In this document: positions 1-9,934 of the stretch, piece after piece | Layout: each line of letters starts with the position of its first letter | Numbering within the stretch: position 1 is the first letter of the stretch | Assembly: GCA_027422505.1 (NCBI GenBank) | Contig: JAPQWV010000125.1 | Span: 124,001 to 188,000, forward strand | Source of the DNA: Craterostigma plantagineum | Taxonomy: Eukaryota > Streptophyta > Magnoliopsida > Lamiales > Linderniaceae | Length of the DNA: 64,000 bases | Reading direction: 5' to 3' | Made by a program: the position numbers and the translations under genes | The notes under the pieces: model-generated | Database searches by the model: none | Told to the model about the DNA's origin: nothing | The model's input: only the letters and a program-made list of their open reading frames with translations

Positions 1-1082
1 GATAAATCATCTGAAGGAAAGCCTTCTCCTAGACAATCATGGGCAAGCTTCAACAAGAATGACTCTACTAGTCCGCCTGCGTAATAACAGTATTCATCAT
101 ACTCATCGAGCGTTTCTATCTGGCAAGAGAAAGAAAAAGCAGTTAGATTACTCTCAACTTGATTATATTACTAGTTTATCTTTTGTTCAAGCATATTACA
201 TTACATGCAACAGAGATTCTTAAAGTTAATAACCACTATAATCTACCTCCTTTCTGATAAACTTTGCCATTCCCGCACCCATTCTCTTAACGGTATCCTC
301 GATCAACTCCTGACGGCTGCAAACAATTATTTGCCTAAGTTTGTGACATACAGTACAGATATCTCTACTATAATGATATATGCTACGTATACATTACAAA
401 GAAAGGATTACCTGCGCTCGAGCCCCAGGAAAGCATAGGAAACATGATGGAACTTCTTCATGAGATATCTGTACTGCCTTTTACCACCTTTTACAAGTGA
501 AGTTAGATAAATGTGATCAGATCCAAGCCATTGAGAAACAACTACTGAAATCACATATGAAAATCTCGAAACTCACATGAAAAGTGCCACTGAGGATCGT
601 AGATGTGGCGGTGAAAGTTCGTCAGAATGGGAACCTTAACCTCTAACGCTATAGTCGTGTCGTCCTCTTACGGAAGCAAAACAAAACAATGATTGCACAT
701 AGTGAAACATCGCCCAATCTTAGGAATGTACGAGCAATTAGAAAGCTTACCAATACAGTCAAGAGCTCGAAGAACCAGATAGCAAATGCATGCCTGTATT
801 CGAAATACCAATTAAAGGACGTCCGTTCATCATCACTACCTTCATGAATTGATCATGCTGTTATTACAACGACTCACAGTGTCAAGAAAACCTTTGTCGA
901 TCTGAACAAGTTGAGTTAGCCCAGGGGCCTCTAAGTAAAGCATAAAATAACAAAATCTCCAGTGTGGATCGCGAGGCAACTTCAACAAACCACTAACGGC
1001 AGCAAATCCAAGTCTGGGCAATGGAGACAATTCCTCGGGATGCCATATTTGGTCGAACAAGCTCCCAAAACCAACCCTATCC
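1..1082 (-). CDS. squalene synthase-like gene, copy A (5' half; 3' part outside window)
   Basis: Squalene synthase joins two farnesyl diphosphates head to head at the ER membrane, the first committed sterol/triterpene step. Spliced exons read on the minus strand: 878-1082 ([13 protein letters not shown]...[10 protein letters not shown]), 751-793 ([12 protein letters not shown]), about 597-672 ([15 protein letters not shown]...[11 protein letters not shown]), about 420-490 (GKRQYRYLM...[13 protein letters not shown]), about 255-320 ([19 protein letters not shown]) and 1-121 ([20 protein letters not shown]). Splice sites are canonical and frames join. The first Asp-rich motif (D..IEDD) is present. 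After [10 protein letters not shown] the family's HKVSRSF segment is replaced by [12 protein letters not shown]. No in-frame ATG is seen in the first recognised exon, which follows a TTTCCAG acceptor, so a short upstream exon may exist. The rest of the gene lies left of the window. Paralogue of copy B. Confidence 0.8.
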
Positions 1083-2007
1083 CTGGAAATTTAGACACAA
1101 ATATGAACAATTTTTTTTTTCAAACGAGACAACCACAAAAGAAAGACCAAATTACTAGATAGCTCAGCTCACATTATCAACCAAAAACTACTCCTCTATG
1201 GACCGTGCTTGTTGACTCGGAAAGAAACGAGCAACTTGAGGAAAAGCACGGATACATGCATCTCTATATAATGCCTGCCCTAACTCGTAAGTAGTATACA
1301 AAACAACAAACGAAGTCAACATTCGATAAGAGTAACGTCGAAGGAACCATAGCCCCTAAAACACGTCTGGGATTCATACAGCTTGCCACTCGATTCTGCA
1401 TTTATGATCATGTAACAAGCAAAAAGAATTTTCAATTGTGAAGACTGACACTTCATAGGTAGAGTGGCGTCAAATGCGGCAATTGCTAGAAGGATCGATC
1501 GTCTGAGTAGCACGTGGAATCCTCATCATCGATGCGTCCTCCATTGCCAATTCCAACTTACGCGAAGGATAATCCCCAAATCACAAACCACACTGTAAGC
1601 TTGATGTAAAAGTTAGTTTTTTTTAATACTGTTTAATCGACGCACACAATCGATTAAGGTGCCAATTAAGTGAAACTAGTCTAAATTACACACTTGAGGT
1701 ACATAATATATAAATAATTTATTAAATATTAAATAACAATTACTGAAAATAAAAAGGTAGCAAGATAGTGTGATTTCTTATTTTATGTTAATTATTAATT
1801 TGAAAAAAATTCTGATTGGTCGATTAGTACACCAAATTGAACAATTTTTAACTCAGAGAGCCAAAGAGTATAGATATCATTATTAATAACTCAAAATTGC
1901 CTCTTTGAAGCATATTATTGATTAAGGTGCAATCAGTTGAAATATCATCATTAACAAGTTCAAAATTCCTTCTCATTGTAGAAATACCATATCATATGCA
2001 TCGAAAC
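1083..2007. other. upstream region of squalene synthase-like copy A
   Basis: No gene recognised. About 1270-1560 is closely similar to about 6060-6280 upstream of copy B, so the tandem duplication included 5' flanking DNA. A second shared segment is 1907-1985 (compare 9023-9110). Confidence 0.5.
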
Positions 2008-2213
2008 TGTTGGCGTCGCAGCGGATCCAATCGAGTATACCGTGGCTAATATTTGAGCAATTAAACATAAAAGTGGACAGCGAGATTTAACGTGGAAAAC
2101 CCCCCAAACAAATCGGGGTAAAAACCACGTTAAATCTCGGTGTCCACTTTTATCTTTAATTGCTCAAATATTAGTCACGGTATTACTCCACTGGATCCGT
2201 TGCGACGCCAACA
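2008..2213. repeat. near-perfect palindrome in LTR position of a truncated copia element
   Basis: Two arms of about 90 bases (about 2008-2095 and 2119-2213) are inverted copies: TGTTGGCGTCGC at the left end mirrors GCGACGCCAACA at the right end, and the arms stay complementary through TAATATTTGAGCAATTAA and AGATTTAACGTGG. The unit starts TG and ends CA, like an LTR, and is followed at once by a primer-binding-like TTGGTATC and then a gag frame. RNA from it would form a long hairpin. Confidence 0.8.
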
Positions 2214-2377
2214 ATTGGTATCCGCGAGTTATATCTGTTTATCGTATGCTCTGCGGTTGCCACTAACGTGGACCATCCACATCAGAAAATAAGAGATATT
2301 ATATTGCCCTTGTAACGAGTTCAATAATTATCTGTTGTAACCCCGTCGGAATTATCGTTCACGACTGAGCATAAATT

Positions 2378-2990
2378 ATGACGGCGAAGTTTGATATTGA
2401 AAAGTTCAACGGGAGAAATTTCTCACTGTGGAAATTAAAGATAAAGGCGATCTTGCGAAAGGACGACTGTCTGGAGGCTATCGATGGAAAACCAGCTACA
2501 GTGACAGACGACCAGAAATGAAACGAGATGGACGGGAACGCTGTCGCAAATCTCCATCTGGCACTAGCAGATGAGATATTGTCCAGCATCGAAGCAAAGA
2601 AAACGGCAAATGAGATTTGGGACCACCTAACCAATCTGTACGAGCCGACGTCGTTACATAACAAAATTTTCTTAAAGAGAAAATTGTTCACCTTGAGAAT
2701 GTCTGAATCTACTTCGGTGACGGAGCATCTCAACATCTTGAATACTCTATTTTCCCAGCTAACATCGTTGGGGTATAAAACGGAGGATAAAGAACGTGCG
2801 GAAATTCTACTTCAAAGTCTGCCTAATTCGTATGATCAACTCATCATCAACTTGACGAACAACGCGAAAGTTCTGGTCTTCAATAACCTCGCAGCTACTA
2901 TTCTCGAAGAAGAAAATCGACGAAAGAACAAGGAAGACCAGCAAGTAGGCTCGCAACAAGTCGAAGCTTTGACGGTGATTGTCGACATAT
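2378..2990 (+). pseudogene. copia gag (UBN2-type), truncated, one internal stop
   Basis: The frame opens at ATG 2378 (MTAKFDIEKFNGRNFSLWKL), hits a TGA near 2519, and continues in the same frame: NLHLALADEILSSIEAKKTA, then YEPTSLHNKIFLKRKLFTLR and AEILLQSLPNSYDQLIINL. These are typical of the copia Gag N-terminal domain (substrate GRNFSLW, EIWDHLTNLYE, LLQSLP). It ends at about 2980 (GSQQVEALTV) before any CCHC knuckle. Non-functional relic. Confidence 0.75.
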
Positions 2991-3461
2991 TGGTATACTT
3001 CCTTTCTCTAAATATTTCTCTCTATAATTATATTATCATAATATAAATATTCATCACAATAATATTTTATAACATTTTTAAGTTTGTAAATAAAAATTAA
3101 TTGTAAAACATTATCATTTTTTCAAGAAAATAACTCATTTAAGGTTTTTTTTTATGTTTTTTAAAAATAAAAATTCATGTATCAATTCTTAAGCTCATAA
3201 CTCATAAGGCAGATCATGATTATTTTATATTATTTAAATTTACAGATTTTTTTTATTTATATTCATAGCATAATTCGAAGCTCAATCTTAGAAAACGCGG
3301 AGTTCAAAGAAGTTGATTAATGTCAAACGCAATACAAACAATCAAACGATTCACTACTTTTATTACAAATGGAACTTGTTATCTTACACATTATTATTGT
3401 CATTGCATACAGTACGGTCAACACTGTCATTATTGTGTTATAAATTCTCATGCTTCTGAGT
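2991..3461. other. AT-rich spacer downstream of squalene synthase-like copy B
   Basis: Strongly AT-rich, low-complexity DNA between the truncated copia element and the 3' end of copy B. No gene or structured repeat seen. Confidence 0.5.
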
Positions 3462-5854
3462 TCAGATGGCAGGAATAAACAATCCTGCAATTACGAAATC
3501 AAGAAATAAACTTAAAAACTTTTCTGCTAATTCAGAAATACAAACTGATTGAAAAACAGTGCGAAGTGAAAGCTTACATATGGTAGGCATCAGCACGTAA
3601 GCAAGAACAACGGCTAGTAGAATCGCAACAATGGCGAAAATCTGCGCCAAACGAAACGTTTCTTCAATAAAACTCATTACCAAGAAAGCAACAGAAAAAG
3701 CTCAAGGCGAAAATTATCAGAGACTCACCAGAGCTTTCATGTATGGAGGAGGTTTCCTCTGTATTACAGTATAAGGTTTCCTGTCGATAAGAGAGACGCA
3801 CCTAACTAATCAACGGAGAGTAAGAATCAATAATCTCGAAAGAGTCAATCGATCGGTCGTTCACCTTTGGTCCAATGTTCCAGAATCTATGCAAGTTTTG
3901 ATGATCCTCTCGACGATTACTTTGGTCTTTTCGGCGTTGGGATCTCTATCATCTATCTGTTGGGATGGAACTACGGTGTTTAAAAAAAAGATTTGGGAAA
4001 TCAAGCTATATGATGTGAAAAAAGCAAAGACTCAGGTTTCTGTTGCACCTTAGATTTCAGCAAGCATGAGAAATCATAATAGGCTCTATACAAATCGGCC
4101 ATCGTTCGAGTTTCTAGGACGATGTTGATGGCAAGACCTGGAATAATAGCAATTGAATCAGTATATGCATCGACGTGATAATAGTCTTGGTGCTCATAAA
4201 AAAAAAAAAAAAAAAATTAATTACCAGGTCTCATTACCCAATGTCCTCTGAGGACCGTAATGTTATTGTAGCACAGACAAAGCATTCCAAAAGCAAGGGC
4301 CTTGCATTGCATCATAAACAGAATTTCCGTCAGATATATAGAATAAACAGCTGATTATACGTTAAAAGCCTTTTTATAAACTTGAGAAAATCGATAGGCA
4401 TTGATTTACGGAGCCACTGGAGCAACCATGGACAATGCTTGGATCTCGAAAAGTAGAAATGAGCTTTAAGCAATCTTCTGCATGGGGTAAAGCATTTGTG
4501 ATCATATCGTTCAGGCACTGAACTGTCTTCACTGAGCTCTTTTCGTCTTTTAAGTCCTGGGAATTTTTTTCTTTAACGTATCATATTGCAGTAAATCAGA
4601 TGACAGAGACCTGTGACTTGGTTTATACGCACCTCAAGCTTGTCGACATACTTACTCCAAATTTGGCGGGGCCATAACCTACGTGGCTCTGGCTTCTCAT
4701 TTATATCTTCCACATAATCATAAATGATATCGGTTTTCTGAAAGAGTGAGGCTGCACATTTTGATAAAGAGTCTGAAGGAATTTCTTCTCCTAGACAATC
4801 ATGGGCAAGCTTTAACAAGAATGACTCTACTAGCCCACCAGCGTAATGACAGTATTCATCATAATCATCGAGCGTTTCTATCTGGCAAGAGAGAGAAAAG
4901 CACGGTTGTTTAGATTGATCTCAACTTCATTATATCACTACTACTTTACAGTTTGCTCAAGAATATTACGTAAGACAGACATTCTTAAAGTTCATGAGCA
5001 ATATATTATTTACCTCCTTGTTGATAAACTTGGCCATTCCTGCGCCCATTCTCTTGACAGTATCCTCGATCAACTCCTGACGGCTGCCAACAGCAATTTT
5101 TTGGCAGTCAAGTTTGTGAAATTAGAGGTCTATCTGCTAAAACTAACAACACAAGATAATGGTGTATGCTATTGTATTCATTACGGATAAAGGAATACCT
5201 GCGTTCGAGCCCCAGGAAAGCATAGGAAACATGATGGAACTTCTCCATGAGATATTTGTACTGCCTTTTACCACCTTTTCCAATTAGTAGAGATAGATAA
5301 CTATGATCATCAGCGAGGAACAACTACTGAAATATCACATAACAAATCTGAAAACTCACATGAGAAGTGCCACTGAGGATCGTATATGTGTCGGTGGAAG
5401 TTCATCAGAATGGGAACTTTGACCTCTAACGCTATTGATGTGTCGTCCTCTTACAGAATCAAACAAAGAACGATCGTACCTATTAAAAACATTGCCCCAT
5501 CTAAACAAACGGCGAATAATTAGAAAGCTCACCAACACAGTCAAGAGCCCGAAGAACCAGATAGCAGATGCACACCTGTATTGAAGTACAATTAAAGGGC
5601 GTTGATTTGTTCAAAGACTATCATAATCATTCTGTTGCAGCCCACTCACAGTATCAAGAAAATCTTTGTTGATCTGAACTAGTTGAGTTAGCCCAGGGGC
5701 CTCTAAGTAAAGCATAAAGTAACAAAATCTCCAGTGTGGATTCCGAGGCAACTTCAACAAAGCACTAACGGCAGCATATCCAAGTCTGGGCAATGGATAC
5801 AATTCCTCAGGATGCCATATTTGGTCGAACAAGCTCCCCAGACCAACCCTATCC
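3462..5854 (-). CDS. squalene synthase-like gene, copy B (near-complete, multi-exon)
   Basis: Minus-strand gene of about a dozen exons. Recognisable blocks in order: [19 protein letters not shown] (5650-5854), [14 protein letters not shown] (about 5523-5566), [86 protein letters not shown] with [20 protein letters not shown] (4631-4883), [72 protein letters not shown], and a last exon with a hydrophobic anchor ([18 protein letters not shown]). Both Asp-rich substrate motifs (D..VEDD and DYVED) are kept. The family's HKVSRSF stretch after FCYFML is replaced by [12 protein letters not shown], as in copy A. The alignment also breaks near 4390-4445 where FRFCAIPQ is expected. The start codon is not identified; a 5' exon beyond 5854 is possible. 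Either a diverged enzyme or an early-stage pseudogene. Confidence 0.8.
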
Positions 5855-6376
5855 CTGAAAATTTAAACACAAATGAACAAATTTTGTCAAAAGAAACAAG
5901 TACAGAAGAGAGACAGCTAGTAAATAGGCTCATCTCGGCTCACATTATCAACCAAAAATTACGCCTCTATGCACCGTGCTTTAGGACTCGGAAAGAAACG
6001 AGCAACTTGAAGAAGCACGGCTACGTGCATCTATATATATAGTGCCTCCTAACTCGTAAGTAGTATAGTAAACAACAAATGAAGTCAACATTTGATAAGA
6101 GTAACATCGAAGCAACCATCGCCCCTAAAACACGTCTGCGATTCATACAGCTTGCTACTCGATTCTGCATTTATAATCACATAACAAGCAAATAATTTTC
6201 AATTCTGAAGACTGACACTTCATAGGTAGAGTGGCGTTCAAGATCGTCTGAGCAACACGTGGAATCTTCATCAGCGATGCGTTTCGATATGACTTCTAAT
6301 TTTTTTTTTCCTTTTTTCCAGTACCACGTCGTCGACCAAGTGAATTTGGTTTGGACGATTATTCTCTGCTTAATAG
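5855..6376. other. upstream region of squalene synthase-like copy B
   Basis: Similar to 1083-1560 upstream of copy A. Probable promoter and 5' UTR; a missing first exon could lie here. No other gene seen. Ends at the hAT insertion at 6377. Confidence 0.5.
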
Positions 6377-6498
6377 TAGGGTTCCCGTCGAACCTGACAC
6401 GAACAACATCCGAAAATAGCACGGTTTGGGTTAATATTTTCGACTTGTTTAAGTAAGTGAGTAAACTCGAACCCAACACGAATATTAAGTGAGGGTTC

Positions 6499-6728
6499 TG
6501 ATACGAAGTAATATATTTTATTAGATATAGTTTATCTTTTAGGGTAGTTATCTTTGTATTAGTGTAGTGGGTGTCATGGGAACCACTTACTGTCGTTGCT
6601 CATTTTAAGGATGTGAGTTGTTCACAGCGAAGGTTATGAAATGGAATGAAAAGAACCGTCTTCTCCCAAACTCTTCTTCTCTGTTCCCCCAATTCTTACT
6701 TCTGTTCTTCTATCTTCTAAACGTATCA
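6499..6728 (+). repeat. left LTR of the gag-only element
   Basis: 230 bases, TGATAC...GTATCA termini; matches 7804-8032 with scattered substitutions and small indels. Confidence 0.85.
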
Positions 6729-6752
6729 GTGGTATCAGAGCCGGTTTTTGCT

Positions 6753-7700
6753 ATGGATACTCGCAACAAAACCAATTCTGAATTTTGCAGTGATGTTACC
6801 GAAATTTTGGCGAGGCACGAGTCTAATTTTAATCAGATTAACGCTACGCTACAAACGGTGTTAACAGAACTACAGGCTTTACGGGCTTCTCAAGACTCAC
6901 GTATCTTTAATGTGGGCGACTCTTCACACACTCCTAAGGGTATGCAAAACGGGAATTCCGGTGAATCTTCGTATTATCATCTTAAGTTATCTTTTCCGAG
7001 CTTTAACGGAGAGGATCCAACCGGTTGGATATACAAGGCAGAGCAGTATTTCCAATTTAAGAGCATTCCGTCAGACCAGCAAATACAACTTGCCTCGTTT
7101 CACCTCGAAGGAATCGCATTGCAATGGCACGTTGGTTGACAAAGTTCCGGGGACCAATCACTTGGAACGAGTTTACCAAGGCCGTACTTTTACGATTTCC
7201 ACCCACAGATTTTGAGGATCCATCAGAAGCGCTAACCCGTCTAACGCAGACATCTACGATCGAAGCTTATCAGGAGAGATTCGAACAAATTTCTCACCAA
7301 GTTGACGGTTTACCCGAAAACTTTCTCGTCGGAAGTTTTATTGCAGGACTTCAAGACGACATTCGGTTGGATGTAAAAATTAAGCAGCCGAAAACGTTGT
7401 CACACGCTATTGGGGTTGCTCGTCTTATTGAGGAGAAAATTATGTTGCAAGGCGGAGGACTAACGTCGGCGTCTGAGCCAACATCAAGTATCCTAGGCCT
7501 CCGCCTATCCAAGCGAACCAAGGTCCAAAAAATTCACCCACCAAAACATTACAAGTCAAGAGGCTCGAGAGCGTCGAGAAAAAGGGTTATGTTACTATTT
7601 TAACGAGAAGTACGTCCCAAGCCATCGATATTCACGTCCTCAGTTTTTATGGTTAATGATTGTCCCGCTTTTAATTCTGCTGAAGACATTGTACATCCAA
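6753..7700 (+). pseudogene. gypsy-type gag (Retrotrans_gag), frameshifted
   Basis: ATG 6753 opens MDTRNKTNSEFCSDVTEI; the Gag core follows with YKAEQYFQFKSIPSDQQIQL and LEGIALQW. A one-base loss near 7130 (QWH-RW junction) shifts the frame to WLTKFRGPITWNEFTKAVLL, YQERFEQISHQVDGLPENFL and IAGLQDDIRLDVKIKQPKTL. A second shift near 7560 gives ERREKGLCYYFNEKYVP, the start of a degenerate zinc-knuckle region, before sequence similarity fades. The family is Ty3/gypsy Gag; this copy is non-functional. Confidence 0.75.
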
Positions 7701-7775
7701 CGAAGACATGTGAACCTGCAAACGACTTGATTTTGGTTGAAGATATCGTGTTACATATCCTTGCGGACAAGGATT

Positions 7776-7803
7776 CTTAGGGGGGGGGGGGGGGGGGGTG
7801 GAT
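7776..7803 (+). promoter_or_regulatory. polypurine tract with long G homopolymer
   Basis: An uninterrupted run of about 19 G immediately upstream of the right LTR, then TGGAT. This is the expected site for plus-strand priming. Its length is likely to vary or be misread. Confidence 0.7.
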
Positions 7804-8032
7804 TGATACAAAGTAATATATTTTATTAGTTATAGGGTAGTTTATCTTTTTAGGGTAGTTATCTTTGTATTAGTGGGTGTCATGGGTAACCACCTGCTGT
7901 CTTTGCTCATTTTAAGGATATGAGTTGTTCTCAGTGAAGGTTATGAAATGGAATGAAAAGAAGTCTTCTCCCAAACTCTTCTTCTCTGTTCTCCCAATTC
8001 TTACTTCTGTTCTCTATCTTCTAAACGTATCA
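7804..8032 (+). repeat. right LTR of the gag-only element
   Basis: 229 bases, same termini as the left LTR; preceded by an unusually long uninterrupted G run as polypurine tract. Confidence 0.85.
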
Positions 8033-8423
8033 GGTTCGAGTTTTCAAATCATCCCCGAAATGAACCCGCTTATCAACCAATTTAACCCGAATAATATAAA
8101 TTATTAATAATATCCTTAATATAAATAAAATAAATTACTTTTATTTAATTATATAACTTGTATTATTTAGAATTTTAATTGTTTTTTTTAAAAAAAAAAC
8201 AACTGCTTTGTTTCTCTATTGTTTTATTTAAATTAGGGTTTATAATTTTGATTATTTAGTTATTTTTTCTTTCAATTTCAAATGGATTGACGGGTTAATG
8301 GGTTATATTTAGATTAAAACAGATCGGGTTAAGGTTCGATATTTCAACCCGTTAAAGTAAACATGTCAGGTCAGGATTGAAGTTTTAACCCGTTTATTAA
8401 AGGGCTTGAACCCAAATGTGACA

Positions 8424-8987
8424 CAGGGTTTTGAAAACCGGACCGGACCGGCCGGTTCCGGCCGAAAATCGGTCAACCGGTCGGTTTTCCGGTTCGATCC
8501 CGGTCCGGTTTAAGCTTTAATTAAAAAAAAAAAAAATTTAAGAAGACTAATGAAAGAAATTTGCAGAGTTGCTTTGGTCTATTGGTGACGTGTTGGGCTT
8601 ATTACCCAAAGGTCTTGGTTCAATCCTCGATAACTTGATATTGATATTATTTTAAGAACCCAATATTTTGCTTTTATTTAATTTCGACCCCAAGTTTAAA
8701 GATTTAGTTTTATCAACCCCATGTATATTTAATTTTTAACCACAAACACAATTAACTTAATTAATTTTGACTCCTAGTTTATAAAATGTCTGTTTGATAA
8801 AATTTATAAATAAACATGTATATAAATATATGTTATTTGCTTGATTATTACATAAAATATATATTTTATTATATTTACAGCTACCAGTTCCACTCATGTT
8901 TTATTCCGATTTTATACCGATTAAACCATTAAACCTTAAACCACTAAAATTTCCGATCCGATTCGAAAACTCGGTTTCAGAACCTTG
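8424..8987. mobile_element. hAT MITE with CAGGGTTTTGAAAACC ends
   Basis: Left end CAGGGTTTTGAAAACCGG; right end, read in reverse complement, CAAGGTTCTGAAACCGAG. A perfect 8-base duplication ATGTGACA flanks it (8416-8423, 8988-8995). The left part is a GC-rich CCGG/GGTT repeat. It is non-coding, 564 bases, and nested inside the 6377-9014 element. Confidence 0.85.
8566..8640 (+). repeat. tRNA-like (SINE-head-like) segment inside the hAT MITE
   Basis: The stretch has a TGGTCTATTGG A-box-like motif, a GTTGGGCTTATTACCCAAA anticodon-arm-like hairpin and a GGTTCAATCC B-box-like motif at about the right spacing. It does not close a good acceptor stem, so it is not a functional tRNA. It could be an old SINE head or a captured tRNA relic. 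Confidence 0.45.
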
Positions 8988-9022
8988 ATGTGACACCAAC
9001 CCTTACCACCCCTACTTAATAG

Positions 9023-9369
9023 AAGCATATTATTGATTAAGGTGCAATAAAATGAAACGACATATTAACAAGTCAAAACTTCCCCATTCGAAATTACCTT
9101 CTTTGTATACTATATTAAATAATCACATGACACTAATTCTGCACCAGCCATAGCCGAAAACGATTATGATACATCTATACAAATGATTTACGGTAACGAA
9201 AATCTGCGAAACTTAAAAAAGATCTTTTAAAAGATGTAATTATAGTGTAGCATTTGAAATTCCTCAAAAGTAGCTTCTCAACAAACAAGACAATAAAAAA
9301 ACGAGTTGAAGACCAAGTCGTTTACTTAACATCCCAAACTAAAACTACTAACTCAACTCATTCGGCGGA
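9023..9369. other. spacer between nested elements and RPL36
   Basis: 9023-9110 resembles 1907-1985, marking one side of the ancient squalene-synthase-region duplication. The remainder is likely the RPL36 3' UTR. No other gene. Confidence 0.45.
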
Positions 9370-9934
9370 TTACTTCTTCTTTTCTCCACCCCCAGCGGCC
9401 CTGCGTCATCAATATCATCACAACATGTTTTTACGCAAAGGCAACGAAAAGCCAACGTGACACAGGATAACAACGGCAATTGCATTGCGTAAGAGAAAAA
9501 ATTCGGCAAGAAGAAGTAGTGCTCACCTCATCTTCCTCAACGCAGATGACATCTCCTCACGCTTCTTCTTAGCTCTCTTATGTGTGCCCAACTTACGCTT
9601 GGCCACCTTCAACGCACGCTTGTCCTTCCCAACCTTGAGAAGCTCAGTGATTCTCTTCTCGTAAGGAGCGAAACCAGCAACCTCCCTAATGAGGCTCCTG
9701 ACAAAGTGCACCCTCTTGCTGGTTTTCTGAATGACGACAAATGAGGAGATTTGTTAGTTCGATTGACTTAGTAGAAATAGTTTTTTTTACAGAAAAAAAC
9801 TCGGGGATGTTTTCTAACAACGCATCCCTTACCCCTTTCCTATCAGATGGGCGCGGTGCCAACTCTTTCTTGGTAGTTATATGCCCTTTGTTCAAACCCA
9901 CAAAGATCCCTGACTTTGGCTGCGATGGTGCCAT
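9370..9934 (-). CDS. RPL36: 60S ribosomal protein L36 (eL36)
   Basis: Three coding exons on the minus strand: 9833-9934 ([20 protein letters not shown]...DRKG), 9527-9726 ([20 protein letters not shown]...SSALRKM) and 9370-9400 (AAGGGEKKK stop). GT/AG sites are canonical and the phases sum to 110 residues, the normal length for plant eL36. The protein is very basic, as expected of a large-subunit component. A 5' UTR intron probably runs from about 9940 to 10530, since no coding continues upstream and a GTGAAAG donor-like site lies near 10525. Intact. Confidence 0.95.

Larger units (their letters stand above)
2008..2990 (+). mobile_element. truncated Ty1/copia element (palindromic LTR plus partial gag)
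   Basis: An LTR-like palindrome is followed by a leader and a copia-type gag frame, then the element stops near 2990 in AT-rich DNA. No zinc knuckle, protease, integrase, reverse transcriptase or second LTR is present. It lies upstream of squalene synthase-like copy A, between the two paralogues. Confidence 0.7.
6499..8032 (+). mobile_element. small non-autonomous LTR retrotransposon with gag only (TR-GAG-like)
   Basis: Left LTR 6499-6728 and right LTR 7804-8032 are about 230 bases each, start TGATAC and end GTATCA, and are flanked by a perfect 5-base duplication GGTTC (6494-6498 and 8033-8037). A primer site TGGTATCAGAGC (initiator tRNA-Met type) lies at 6730-6741. A G-rich polypurine tract ends just before the right LTR. 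Only a Gag-like frame lies between; protease, reverse transcriptase and integrase are absent, so mobility would need help in trans. Confidence 0.85.
6377..9014. mobile_element. hAT-type MITE, host for two nested insertions
   Basis: The ends are TAGGGTTCCCGTCGAACC (left) and the reverse complement of TAGGGGTGGTAAGGGTTGG (right), flanked by a perfect 8-base direct repeat CTTAATAG at 6369-6376 and 9015-9022. An 8-base duplication is the hAT signature. Interior sequence is rich in GGGTT/AACCC repeats. It contains an LTR element (6499-8032) and another hAT MITE (8424-8987). Without them it would be about 530 bases and non-coding. Confidence 0.8.

Noticed and set aside
5820..5835. GSL... in squalene synthase-like copy B as the true N-terminus (MGSL)
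   Set aside because: The codon before GSL is not ATG in either copy and an intron acceptor lies 20-odd bases upstream, so the start is left open.
8437..8515. CCGGTT/GGACCGG word array as a CRISPR-like or regulatory repeat
   Set aside because: It is the subterminal repeat of a hAT MITE with clear ends and 8-base duplication; spacing is irregular and this is a plant genome.
8566..8640. A genuine tRNA gene
   Set aside because: No 7-base acceptor stem closes and the D-arm is poor; kept only as tRNA-like.
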